64,000 bases of DNA from Linnemannia hyalina (Eukaryota; Mortierellomycota; Mortierellomycetes; Mortierellales; Mortierellaceae), in the NCBI GenBank assembly GCA_019671135.1, contig JAHRHY010000022.1, forward strand, positions 372,001 through 436,000, read 5' to 3'. Position 1 is the first letter of the stretch; each line of letters starts with the position of its first letter. The notes beneath the pieces were generated by a model. It worked only from the letters and a program-made list of their open reading frames with translations, did no database searches and was not told the origin of the DNA. Positions 35,840 through 45,977 of the stretch are shown here, piece after piece. Both the position numbers and the translations under genes were made by a program.

Positions 35840-36132
35840 CCTCTTTTTTTCCATTTTTCTTTCTTGTTCCTTCAACCACCAGGATCAAGAACTTCAAGCT
35901 CCCTGGCCTGGACGCCTACACGCCCGAACAACTCTTCTTCATCGCATACGGCCGCCTCTGGTGCAACAAGATGCGTCCCGAAGCACTCCTCAACCTCATA
36001 AAGACCAACCCCCATTCCCCCGCCAAGTGGCGTATCAATGGTGTTGCCCAGAACTCGCCTGAGTTCGCAAAGGCGTTCAAGTGTAAGGCGGGTGCGCCTA
36101 TGAACCCTAACAAGAAGTGTGAGGTATGGTAG
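33002..36132 (+). CDS. Secreted M13 (neprilysin-like) zinc metallopeptidase, copy 4
   Basis: Seven exons: 33002-33115, 33291-33390, 33590-33672, 33806-35233, 35346-35399, 35508-35719 and 35883-36132, giving 746 residues. It has a signal peptide (core MAIGVALSAV) and the N-terminal Cys signature (CTTPQC, DPCQDF, FTCGGF). NAYY lies in NAYYSPSSNSINFPAG, HEIGH at 572-576 is split by intron 4, Glu637 lies in GENLADNGG, and the end is CEVW. All catalytic residues are intact. It is closest to copy 2, sharing HAFDN-GRHYDSIGR after the zinc motif. It stands tail to tail with the broken Sel1-A2, across the same spacer that separates copy 2 from Sel1-A1. A CT microsatellite lies in intron 6. Confidence 0.93.
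35803..35834 (+). repeat. (CT)n microsatellite in intron 6 of M13 copy 4
   Basis: About 16 CT units between exons 6 and 7, adding to the pyrimidine-rich part before the splice acceptor. Confidence 0.85.
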
Positions 36133-36379
36133 ATGTTGGGTCCTTGGAAGAGAGGAGAAAGAAACAAAAAGGGGAGTAGCATTTGAAGTACACGTAGAGA
36201 AAATTATAATAATACACGTATTCTGATTGCGCAACCATCGTCGCCTGTTGATGACAGTAAAAGAAGAAAAAAAAGTATGAGCGACAACTGTCAGTCCGAA
36301 TGATTAGAGTAATGAGTGATAAAACTGCTAGAATCATTCCACCCCTCGCACCTGAATTCGATGAATTATCATTGATTAT
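36133..36379. repeat. Conserved Sel1/M13 tail-to-tail spacer, copy 2
   Basis: 247 bp between the M13 copy 4 stop and the Sel1-A2 stop. It carries the same ordered blocks as the spacer at 14047-14295 in the opposite orientation, with more divergence than the third copy. Confidence 0.75.
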
Positions 36380-37997
36380 TTATTTCATAATTATTATTTT
36401 TTTGTTCATAACAGACGCCAGTCTCTGCAAGGCTTCCACCAGTCTCTTGGCGCCAGTATGCCCTTGGTCGGCGGCCTTAGAGAACCACTCCGCAGCCTTT
36501 GTATAGTCCTGGAGAACACCTTGACCGTGGAGATAAAGTGCGCCGATGTTGCATTGAGCAACGTCGTGCTCTTGCTTGGCGGCCTTGACGTACCACTCCA
36601 TCGCCTGTATATAGTCTTGAGGAACACCTCGACCATGGTTGTAAAGAAAGCCGATTCTGTTTTGAGCAAAAGCAGACCCTTGGTTGGCGGCCTGAAGGTA
36701 CCATTCCATCGACTGAACGTAGTCTGGGGAACTCCTTCGCCGTCTTCGTAGAAAACCCCGATACTGAATTGTGCGGAGGCATGTCCTTGCTGGCTGGCCT
36801 TGAGGAGCCAGTCCATCGCTTGTTTGTAGTCTTGAAGAACGCCTCGACCACGCTTGTAAGCGATGCCGACGTTGTATTGTGAGGCGGTGTGTCCTTGATT
36901 GGCCGCCTTGAGGTACCAATCCATGGCTGTCGAATAGTTCTGCGGACACCGAATCCTTCATCGTAGAGAACGCCTACTCTCTGTTGACCAGCTGCGTCTC
37001 CTTGCTCAACGGCCTTGAGGTACCAATCCATGGCCGACTGATAGTCTTGCGCAACCCCCTTGCCATCCTTGTACATGTCGCCAAGCGCGACCTGGGCGTC
37101 CTTGTCTCCATGACTGGCGCTAATGCTCATCTGAACCACATCCCTCTCCATAGGAGCGTTGGTGATTACGCTCTGTGGTCCTTGCAGCTGAGAGTTGCTG
37201 CTGTTGACTGAGTGAGGAGGGACGACGGGATCCTTGATGGTTGGCGGTTTATCGTCCTGTACTGCATGTGGCCCTCGAGCTGACGGGAATGCAAGGGGTC
37301 TATCGATGTGAGTGTAGTTTCCCATCGCCGCCTTTACAAGACTGTAGACTGGGTTCCGTCGGACAAAGGATGTTGCAGTGGAAGCGGCATTGGATGAGGA
37401 CGTTGCGATAGGCGTGGATGCAGCAGTCACAGCAATGGACGTAGACGTAGCACTAGGTGTTGAGGTAGCAACCTCGACCTTTATCGCGCTGCCGTCCTGC
37501 AGTGGTACTGGCTGAAGCTCCAGCTGTCGGGCCTGGGAAGAAGCAACCCCCACACTTTCGGTCATTGGAGTGTTTACGACGACATCCAAGACGATGTTCG
37601 GCACGGCGGCGATCCTGCGAGGCTCTAGACTAGAGGCGATATTTTGCATTGTCCAATAAAAGAAAAGTTACCATGCATGACTTTCTTGTTCCCATTTCCA
37701 TCACCCACGACGTAGCATGAGCCCCCTTAACTCAAGCACTCTCTGTACTTACATTCTAAGGTCCTTGCCCTTCAGGAACGGGACCACCTTGATCTTATGA
37801 CGAACCTGCACCGCGTTTTCAAACGCCTGGAGGATATCATCCCAGAGTACGACGTCTTTTTGTGTGTCAGGGTCTACTTGAGTCTCGACGTGGTATATCT
37901 CCTCAGGGGAGGCGAGAGGAATGGAGTTGGGATGGATACTTTTGTCGACTGAGCGGAGTGCCCGGATGTTCTCCTGAGGGTAGTCTTTGTGTAACAT
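36380..37997 (-). pseudogene. Sel1-repeat gene subfamily A copy 2 with two single-base deletions (Sel1-A2)
   Basis: Exon 1 is 37997-37753 and exon 2 starts at 37629. The N-terminal module, the PRRIAAVPN motif and the linker are intact. One base is missing near 36950: a codon pair that reads GTACCG in the paralogues is GTCCG here. A second base is missing near 36735, where CCCCAAGAC has become CCCCAGAC. Between and after these points the Sel1 repeats continue cleanly in the two other frames, with intact consensus (MDWYLKAANQGH, then MEWYVKAAKQEH), down to a normal C-terminus. Only these two indels break the gene. Very recent decay or assembly error are both possible. Confidence 0.8.
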
Positions 37998-38719
37998 GAT
38001 GTGGTGGATAGATGGATGAATGGATGATGTATGGAAGGGTGTGGAGTAACAGAAAAGTGCGTTGTGGATAGTGCTGGGGGGTGGGTTTGGGTGAAAAGTA
38101 GAACCTGAAAAAAGAAAGAGGAAAAGAGAAAGTGCGTGAAAAATAAGGGTGAGCGAGATTGAGACAAATGCGGGAAAAGGGGTGAAGATGGGAGATAATA
38201 CGGGTCTGAGGAGAAAAAAGAAGATATGTATTCCTCCAGCTGTGTCACCATGGGAAGGGCAGTGACCAAGGTAAGCATTGAATGCAGCAATGGCAGATTC
38301 TAAGCAACCACGATGTTGTGGTCCTCATGCAAATTGTCAACAAAAAAAGAAAAGTAACAGTCATTCGTCATATTATTTTTAGTCTTTTCCCCCCCTCTCC
38401 CTCTCTTTCTCTCTTTCACTCTCACGCCTCCTTTTTTCTTCTTTCTTTTCTCGCCCCTTGTTTTTCAGTTATCCACATCCTTCATTCATGGAGGAAAGCC
38501 CAACGGCTGGGACTGCAAGATGATTGGAGGATCAAAGCGATAGAGTCTGGATTTCGTTTGCTGATAAGCAAAATAACGTGGCAAGTGACGATCTGCACCG
38601 TGCGATTTTGAGTTCACATGTCCCTCGCAGAACGCTATTTTAACGAGAGCATTGTATATATGAACCATCCTTTTTATATTCATTTGTAGTACTTTTGGTC
38701 TACTAAACAACAGCGTCTT
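37998..38719. other. Intergenic region / upstream of Sel1-A2
   Basis: Holds the conserved inverted repeat at 38244-38266 and, at about 38328, an ATGCAAAT-TGTCAACAAA segment also found upstream of Sel1-B1. No gene seen. Confidence 0.4.
38244..38266 (-). promoter_or_regulatory. Conserved 23-bp inverted repeat upstream of Sel1-A2
   Basis: Perfect GTCAC/GTGAC arms with the same 13-nt centre ending CCCATG, 247 bp upstream of the ATG at 37997. Confidence 0.55.
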
Positions 38720-40021
38720 TCAACTCTTCAGCTGGTTCTTGGAGCCTGCGTATCCCTTGTAAGCTGCTTTTCGATACCACGCCACGGCATCTTCATAGCT
38801 CTGGGCAACATATCGCCCGTGCTCACACATAACTCCGACGCTGAACATAGCCAAGTCATGTTCTCCTTGGACAGCCTTGAGGCGCCACTCCAAGGCTCAT
38901 GCGTAATCCTGAAAAACACCTCGACCATGGCCGTAGAGAACTCTAATGTTGTATTGTGCTTCAAAACATCCTTGGTCCGCGGTCTTGAGATACCAATCCA
39001 TTGCTTGCGTGTAGTCCTGAGGCACACCTCTACCATAGTAGTAAAGAACGCCTATCCTGTGTTGAGCGACTGGATCCCCTTGCTGCATGGCCTTGAGATA
39101 CCAATAGATGGCGGCATGGTAATTCAGCAGACCCCCCCCCCCCTCCCTCCCCCTTACCATCCCCATAAATATCACCCAAATCGACCAGGGCTTTCTTGTC
39201 TCCATGTATGGCGCTGATAGTCACCTGGACCAAGTCCCTCATCATCGGTGTATGGGTTGATGCGCTTTGTGTTTTTTTGCATCTGAGGGTTGTAGCTGTT
39301 CTCTGGGTAGGGAGGGACTAAAAGATTCTTGGTGGTTGGATGTTGATCATCTATAAATGCTTGTGGACCTCGACTCATCGGGAATGAAATGGGTCTGTCG
39401 GTGTGAGAATAGTTATCAATTGCTGTCACTTCAAGGCCATACACAGGGTTGCGTCCGACAGTGGAGGCAATGGTGGTGTCTTGAACGGTAACATTCTCCT
39501 GGCCCGTATTCTCATCTTCCTGCGGCAGCACCAGCACCGGCTCTCCTGGCACACTCCTCGGTAGTGAGCTCTCCCTGTTGACCAATGGACCGACAACGAC
39601 CACATCCAGAACAGTGTTAGGCACGGCGGCAATCCTGCGAGGTTCGAGTCTATATGGTTCATGCATAACGAAATATAAAATGACATGGGTCACATAGACC
39701 ATTTTTGCTTTATCCTTGCGCTTGTTGCCCATCCTTGTCCAATCTTTTCCCGTCCCCCTGAAATGCACCACTGACATTTTGAGGTCCTTCCTTTTCAAAT
39801 AAGGGACTATCTTGGCCTTATGACGAACTAGCACTGCATCCTCGAACACCTGGAGGATATCATTCCACAATACAACTGGCATTTGGGTCTCGGGGTCGAC
39901 ATGGCATTCGATATAAAAGATATCGTCTGGGGTTGGGGGGTGGGATAGAGGAAGGAGGGAGGTGTTTGCTGACAGAGCGAAATGCTTGTGTGAGTTCCTG
40001 AGACTGGACTTCTTGGACCAT
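38720..40021 (-). pseudogene. Broken Sel1-repeat gene, subfamily B copy 2 (Sel1-B2)
   Basis: The start region aligns with Sel1-B3 (ELTQAFRSVSKHLPPSSIPP). One extra C in a C-run near 39930 shifts the frame. The N-terminal module then continues as FYIECHVDPETQ and VLWNDILQVF. The PRRIAAVPN motif and a short linker follow, then another frame break near 39250. A run of nine C (plus strand) near 39131 adds a further disruption inside the first repeat. About four Sel1 repeats follow, interrupted by a TGA where GCA is followed by CAG in paralogues. It is clearly non-functional as a full-length protein. Confidence 0.8.
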
Positions 40022-40925
40022 TTTTTTGTAGTATTGTGTGGTGTGAGCCTAAGTGGGAAGAGTATAGGAGAAGCGATGTGTAATGTGTTAGTATTGGAGG
40101 TAGTGATGACAAGGATGCGAGTGTACAAATGGGTGGATGTATAGAGAGGAACGGAGAAAAAGAGAGAGAAGGGATCGAGATGGAAATTGCATAGGGGAGA
40201 AAGAAAAATCAGGGGAAGGGAAAAGGGAAAAAACGGACTTGCGTAGCGTCAAAGGGACAAGAGGGAATGGGCAGGGTACTTATGGGAAGAAGTAAACAGC
40301 AGCTTTGTCCCAAACTCATGCAGTCATGCCAATGGCCAAGCATTGCAAGCAAGAAAAGATCAAAAGAAAGGGGTGGTGTGAGAACGGTGTTGGATCATAA
40401 GGCAAGGGCACCTACTCTTTCCTCTACTTGCTACTCCCTCTTCTTGGGCGAATCTTTTGGTTCATGTCAAAGAGTTGACTTTTCTTTGAGCATCGGATGG
40501 TGATCCTCTTTAGCAAAGGACTCACATCAAAACTAAGATACATACAACCCCGTCAACTGATCAGGCATACTTCGTACCTGAAAATTATAGCTATCAACGC
40601 CACGCATCCCGTTTGGCTCTTCTCTCTCCTGGTCTACTTGGGTCTAAGTCGTCGTGCAAAGACTTTACCTGTGCAGTTTTTGCTCATGAATCCCTATCTT
40701 ATTTGTTGACCATTCGCCAACGATGGCCAAAGCGTTGTTACGTATAAAATGTTCCGCCTCTTTCTTCATTAATCTTTCTTACTCATTCACCCCTCTACCA
40801 TCGTCATCAGCTTCCGCTCCCTTCTCAAAGTCATCACCATCATCTACCTCCATCACAAGCACACTGCACATCGTTTCTCCTATTACTCTCCTCACTTACG
40901 TTCACACCACTCAACACTACTAAAA
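40022..40925. other. Divergent intergenic region between Sel1-B2 and Sel1-B3
   Basis: Both edges carry the same ~130-bp subfamily B 5' flank in inverted orientation. The middle has no recognisable gene. Confidence 0.5.
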
Positions 40926-43158
40926 ATGCTCCAAGGAAAAGTTCAGTATCAGGAACTCACACAAGCATTTCGCTCTGTCAGCAAACACCTTCCTCCTTCC
41001 TCCATTCCACCACCAACCCCAGATGATATCTTATATGTCGACACTCACCCCGATCCCGAGACGCAGAAGGAAATTGTACTATGGGACGATATCCTCCAGG
41101 CGTTTGATAAAGCAGAACAGGTCCGGCAGAAGACGAGGGTTGTTCCGTTCCTGAAAGGCAGAGATTTCACAATGTATGTTCACATTGTGACCATTGCAAC
41201 CTGTCGATATATATATGGCGTGGGTGTTGCAGTGCGGAGTGGTAAGAAACTAATATCGTTTGCTTGGAAAATAAACACAACTCACTAGTCTTCAGCCTCG
41301 CAGGATAGCCGCCGTGCCGGATAGTATTCTGGATGTGGTCGTGGATACTCCAGTGACTGACAACGTGCGGGTTGCTTCTCCCCAGGTCCAACAGCAGGAC
41401 CCGGTACTCCTACCACCACCAACTTACGAGAGCACGACAAGGGTTGCTGTTGCCTCCTCCTGCAACGTTCCCACTACATCCAGCTTTTCGTCTACTTTCA
41501 ATACACCTTCTGTTGCCTCCTCCTGGAACGTTCTCACTACATCCAGCTCTTCGTCCACTTTCAATACACCTCCTGTTGCCTCCTCCTGGAACGTTCCCAC
41601 TACATCCAGCTCTTCGTCTGCTTTCAATGCACCCCCTGTGGCAAGCTTCACTGGCCGAAGCACTCCAGTTAACGACCTTGACGAGACACCAATGGCCCAT
41701 CTCTCTCTCCTCGACAGACCGCTTACGTCCCCGCCGGCTCGACGTCAGCAAGCGGTGTTAGACGATCAACCACCAACTGCCGAGGATTTATCAGTTCCTT
41801 TCCATTCAAAAAACGGTAACGAACCCCAGCAGCGTGGACCACAGATGGCAACGACTGTGAAGCCCTTGGAGAGAGACTTGGCCCATACGACCATCCGTGC
41901 CAGTCAGGGGGATAAGGACTCCCAGGTCACTCTTGCAAACATGTACAAGGATGGCAAGGAAGTTCCGCAAGACTACCAGTCAGCCATGGATTGGTACCTC
42001 AAGTCCGCCGAGCAAGGGAGTGCAGTTGCTCAGTACAACATCGGCGATCTCTACTACTTTGGTCATGGCGTACCTCAGGACTATGGACGAGCAATGAAGT
42101 GGTACCTCAAGGCAGCCGGGCAAGGGCATGTCGCCTCTCAGCACAGCATCGGCTTTCTTTACAGGCATGGTCAAGGCGTCCCTCAGGACAATCGACAAGC
42201 AAAAGGCTGGTTTCTCAAGGCAGCCGAGCAAGGATATGCAGCCGCTCAGTGCAACATCGGCGATCTCTACTACTTTGGTCGTGGAGCGCGCCAGGACTAT
42301 AAACAAGCGATGGAGTGGTACCTCAAGGCCGCCAACCAAGGACTTTCCCGGTCTCAGTACAACATCGGCCTTCTCTACGACAGCGGCAAAGGTGTTCCGC
42401 AAGACCGTACACAAGCTATGAAGTGGTATCTCAAGGCCGCCGAACAAGGATATGCTATCGCTCAAAACAGCATCGGAGTTCTCTACTACTTCGGTAGAGG
42501 TGTTCAGCAGGATTACGCACAGGCTATGGAATGGTACCTCAAGGCCGCCAATCAAGGACACGCCGCCTCTCAGCGCAGCGTCGGCCTTCTCTACGACAAT
42601 GGTGAAGGAGTTCCCAAAGACTACGCACAGGCTATGGAATGGTACCTCAAGGCCGCCAAACAAGGACATGCTTCCGCACAATACAATATCGGAGTTCTCC
42701 ACAACTATGGTCGGGGCGTTCCTCAGGACTACAAACAAGCGATATTCTGGTTCCGCAAGGCCGCCGGGCAAGGACATGCAGCCTCTCAATACAGCATCGG
42801 CCATCTCTGCGACAACGGCGAAGGAGTTCCCCAAGACTACGCCCAGGCGATGGAATGGTACCTCAAGGCCACCAATCAAGGAAACGCCTCCGCACAACAC
42901 AATGTTGGAGTTCTCCACAACCGTGGTCGGGGCGTTCCTCGGGACCACAAACAAGCAATGGAATGGTTCCTCAAGGCCGCCAAGCAAGGACATGCCGCCT
43001 CTCAGTACAGAATCGGCGTTCTCTACAACAACGGCGAAGGTGTTCGCCAGGATTATACAAAGGCTGCGGAGTGGTACACTAAGGCTGCCAACCGAAGACA
43101 TAAGGACGCAAAGAGACAATTGATGGTCTTGAAGAACAAGGGTGTTGCCGTGAACTAA
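40926..43158 (+). CDS. Sel1-repeat protein, subfamily B copy 3 (Sel1-B3)
   Basis: Exons 40926-41173 and 41289-43158 give 705 residues. It has the N-terminal module (DDILYVDTHPDPE, VLWDDILQAF, VVPFLKGRD), then PRRIAAVPD after the intron. The Ser/Thr linker holds three 21-residue tandem units (63 nt each). Eleven Sel1-like repeats of 36 residues and a short tail follow. The repeats alternate strictly between an SQ and an AQ type at the start of helix A, which suggests growth by two-repeat units. No signal peptide or membrane segment is present, so an intracellular scaffold is likely; the partner is unknown. It is the only intact subfamily B copy in the window. Confidence 0.88.
41449..41637 (+). 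repeat. 63-nt coding minisatellite, three copies
   Basis: Three tandem 63-nt units starting at 41449, 41512 and 41575, each encoding VASSxNVxTTSSxSSxFN plus three residues. The corresponding place in Sel1-B1 has a single unit. Confidence 0.9.
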
Positions 43159-43604
43159 GAAATATCTTTCATGGAGCGTCAAAGATATAACAAAAAAAGA
43201 CGGATAAGTGAGCCGAAATGGGGCAAGTAGGGGTCGCCATATCATGGCTCGTACAAAAAGGATGTTCTTCCAAATATATTTTGTTTTGAATGAATGTGCC
43301 GCTGTTGCTCAGAACCACCCATTGTTGTCACAGCCCTTCCCATGGTAACACAGCGGGACGAATGCATGTCGGGAATTTTCTGTTTTCTCTTTCACTGTTT
43401 GTGCACTCATTCCTCTTGTAACCTACCTTCTGCCATCCTCGCCATTTTCTCCCGCTTTCGCTCTCTCTCTCTCTCTTTTCTTTCACTCCTTCACTTATAC
43501 CCATCCCCAAGCACCATCCACAACACACTTTTCATTTTCTTCCCACCCGTCCACACATCCACACATTCATCAACCCATCTATCTATCGCCTCCTTCGTCA
43601 CGGA
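43159..43604. other. Intergenic region / promoter of Sel1-A3
   Basis: Carries the conserved inverted repeat and a CT-rich leader. No gene seen. Confidence 0.5.
43327..43349 (+). promoter_or_regulatory. Conserved 23-bp inverted repeat upstream of Sel1-A3
   Basis: GTCAC, 13 nt ending CCCATG, then GTAAC, 256 bp upstream of the ATG. One arm has a G-to-A change. Flanking DNA (ACAGCGGGACGAATGCATG) is identical to that upstream of Sel1-A4. Confidence 0.55.
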
Positions 43605-45863
43605 ATGCTACAAGGAGACAGCCCTCAGGATCTGATCCAGGCACTCCGCTCCGTCAACAGGGGTATCCCACCCAACTCCATTCCTCCTGCCATCCCTGAT
43701 GAGATCTATCATGTTGACACCCAACTCGACCCCGACACCCAAAAAGCGTTCATTTTCTGGGACGATATCATCCAAGCATTTTATAACGCAGTACATGTCC
43801 GTCACAAGACAAGAGTCGTTCCGTTCCTCAGAGGAAAAGACCATTCGTTGTAAGTGCAGAGGTTGTGAGGGCTACTACTGATGATAATGCATGTTGTGGG
43901 CGATAGTATAGCGAAGGAAGGTGACAATCATACTAATTTTTGTTTTCAATGGACAATGAAAAACATCGCCTCTAGTCTTGAGCCTCGCAGGATCGCCGCT
44001 GTGCCGAACATTGTCTTGGATGTGGTGGTAGATACTCCAGTGACCGACAATGTGGGGGTCGCTTATCCCCAGGTCCAAGAGCTGGAGCTTCAGCCAGTGC
44101 CACCGCAGGACGACAGCACGATAAAAGTTGAGGTTGTTGAGACCGTATCCCAGGATGCCATCTCAACACCCAGTGCTACATCGACGCCAATTGCTGTGAC
44201 TGTTACATCCACGCCCAACGCAACAGCCGCTCCCACTGCAACAGCCGCTGTCCGACGGAACCCAGTCTACGGCCTTGTAGAGGAGGCGATGGAAAACTAT
44301 ACTCACATCGACAGACCCCTTGCGTTCCCATCAGCTCGAGGTCCGCAAACAGTGTTGGACGATCAAACCCCAGTCGTCAAGGATCTTCCAACCACTCTTC
44401 GCCCTGACAACGACAACAGATCTCAGCAGCGTGGACCCCAGAACGCAGCAGCCAATGCGTCCATGGAGTTGCAATTGGCACGGGCGATCATTAATGCTAG
44501 CGAGGGAGACAAGAACGCCCAGGTCGCGCTTGGCGACATGTACAAGGCTGGCAAGGGGATTGCGCAAGACTATCAGGCGGCCATGGATTGGTACCTCAAG
44601 GCGGCCGAGCAGGGAGATGCCATTGGACATCAGAGAGTAGGCGCCCTCTACGATGAAGGATTTGGTGTACCGCAGAATTACTCAACAGCCATGGATTGGT
44701 ACCTCAAGGCCGCCGAACAAGGATATGCTATCGCTCAATGTAGCATCGGAGTTCTCTACAACCGTGGTCGCGGTGTTCCCCAAGACGATACACAAGCGAT
44801 GGAATGGTACCTCAAGGCCGCCAACCAAGGGCATGTCGACTCCCAGTACGGCGTCGGCTTTCTCCACAAGCAAGGTCAAGGCGTTTCTCAGGACTACAAA
44901 CAAGCGATGAAATGGTACCTCAAGGCCACCCAGCAAGGACATGTCTCCGCACAATTCAGCATCGGGGTCCTCTACCAACACGGCCAAGGTGTTCCCCAAG
45001 ACTATGCGCAGGCGATGAAATGGTACCTCAAGGCCGCCAATCAAGGACATGCCAACGCACAATTCAGCATCGGAACTCTCTACCAACACGGCCAAGGTGT
45101 TCCCCAAGACTATGCGCAGGCGATGAAATGGTACCTCAAGGCCGCCAATCAAGGACATGCCAACGCACAATTCAGCATCGGAACTCTCTACCAACACGGC
45201 CAAGGTGTTCTCCAAGACTATGCGCAGGCGATGAAATGGTACCTCAAGGCCGCCAACCAAGGGCATGTCGACTCCCAGTACGGCGTCGGCTTTCTCCACA
45301 AGCAAGGTCAAGGCGTTTCTCAGGACTACAAACAAGCGATGAAATGGTACCTCAAGGCCGCCAATCAAGGACATGCCTCCGCACAATTCAGCATCGGGGT
45401 CCTCTACCAACACGGCCAAGGTGTTCCCCAAGACTATGCGCAGGCGATGAAATGGTACCTCAAGGCCGCCAATCAAGGACATGCCAACGCACAACACAAC
45501 ATCGGCTTTCTCCACAACCGAGGTGAAGGCGTTCCCCAAGACTACGCAGAGGCGATGAAATGGTTCCTCAAGGCCGCCAATCAAGGGAATGCTTTGGCTC
45601 TAAACAGCATCGGTCTCCTTTACTATAACGGTCGAGGTGTTCCCCAGGACTTTGCACAAGCGATGGACTGGTACACCAAGTCCGCCGAGAAAGAGAGCCA
45701 CGTTGCTCAATATAACATCGGCGTGCTTTATAAAAACGGCCATGGTGTTCCTCAAGATTATTCAAAGGCCGCGGAGTGGTTCTCTAAGGCTGCCGACCGA
45801 GGACATAAGGGCACCAAGGGAGCATTAGACGCCTTGAAGGAAAGCGGTGTTGTTGTGAGCTAA
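43605..45863 (+). CDS. Sel1-repeat protein, subfamily A copy 3 (Sel1-A3)
   Basis: Exons 43605-43849 and 43976-45863 give 710 residues. The N-terminal module (EIYHVDTQLDPDTQ, FWDDIIQAF, VVPFLRGKD) differs from that of Sel1-A4 by only two residues. PRRIAAVPN follows the intron, then the linker with GLVEEAMENYTHIDRPLAF. About twelve Sel1-like repeats come next. Two adjacent 108-nt repeats (45042-45149 and 45150-45257) are almost identical. A roughly 240-nt two-repeat block at 44816 recurs 432 nt further on, so the array has expanded recently. No signal peptide. Probably a cytosolic scaffold. Its 3' flank keeps the start of the Sel1/M13 spacer, but no M13 gene follows. Confidence 0.88.
45042..45257 (+). 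repeat. Tandem near-identical 108-nt Sel1 units in Sel1-A3
   Basis: Two copies with a period of exactly 108 nt (36 codons). The one clear difference is a C-to-T change that turns VPQD into VLQD. Confidence 0.9.
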
Positions 45864-45977
45864 AAAATAAAAACTTTGAGGTTAAAAATCTATGACGATC
45901 CATCGAATTGTGCGATGGTGGGGATGGGCCAGCAGTTTTATCACTCTTTACTCCGTTTGTTTCTCAACATCAGTGTG

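Noticed and set aside
39630..39660. GGTTCGAGTC resembling a tRNA T-arm
   Set aside because: It is the reverse complement of the codons for the PRRIAAVPN motif of Sel1-B2, and no cloverleaf surrounds it. I found no convincing tRNA in the window.
44682..45584. Long open frames antisense to the Sel1 repeats (also at 41980-43245, 51547-52131 and elsewhere)
   Set aside because: They mirror the repeat codon pattern of the sense gene; periodic sequence with few antisense stops explains them.
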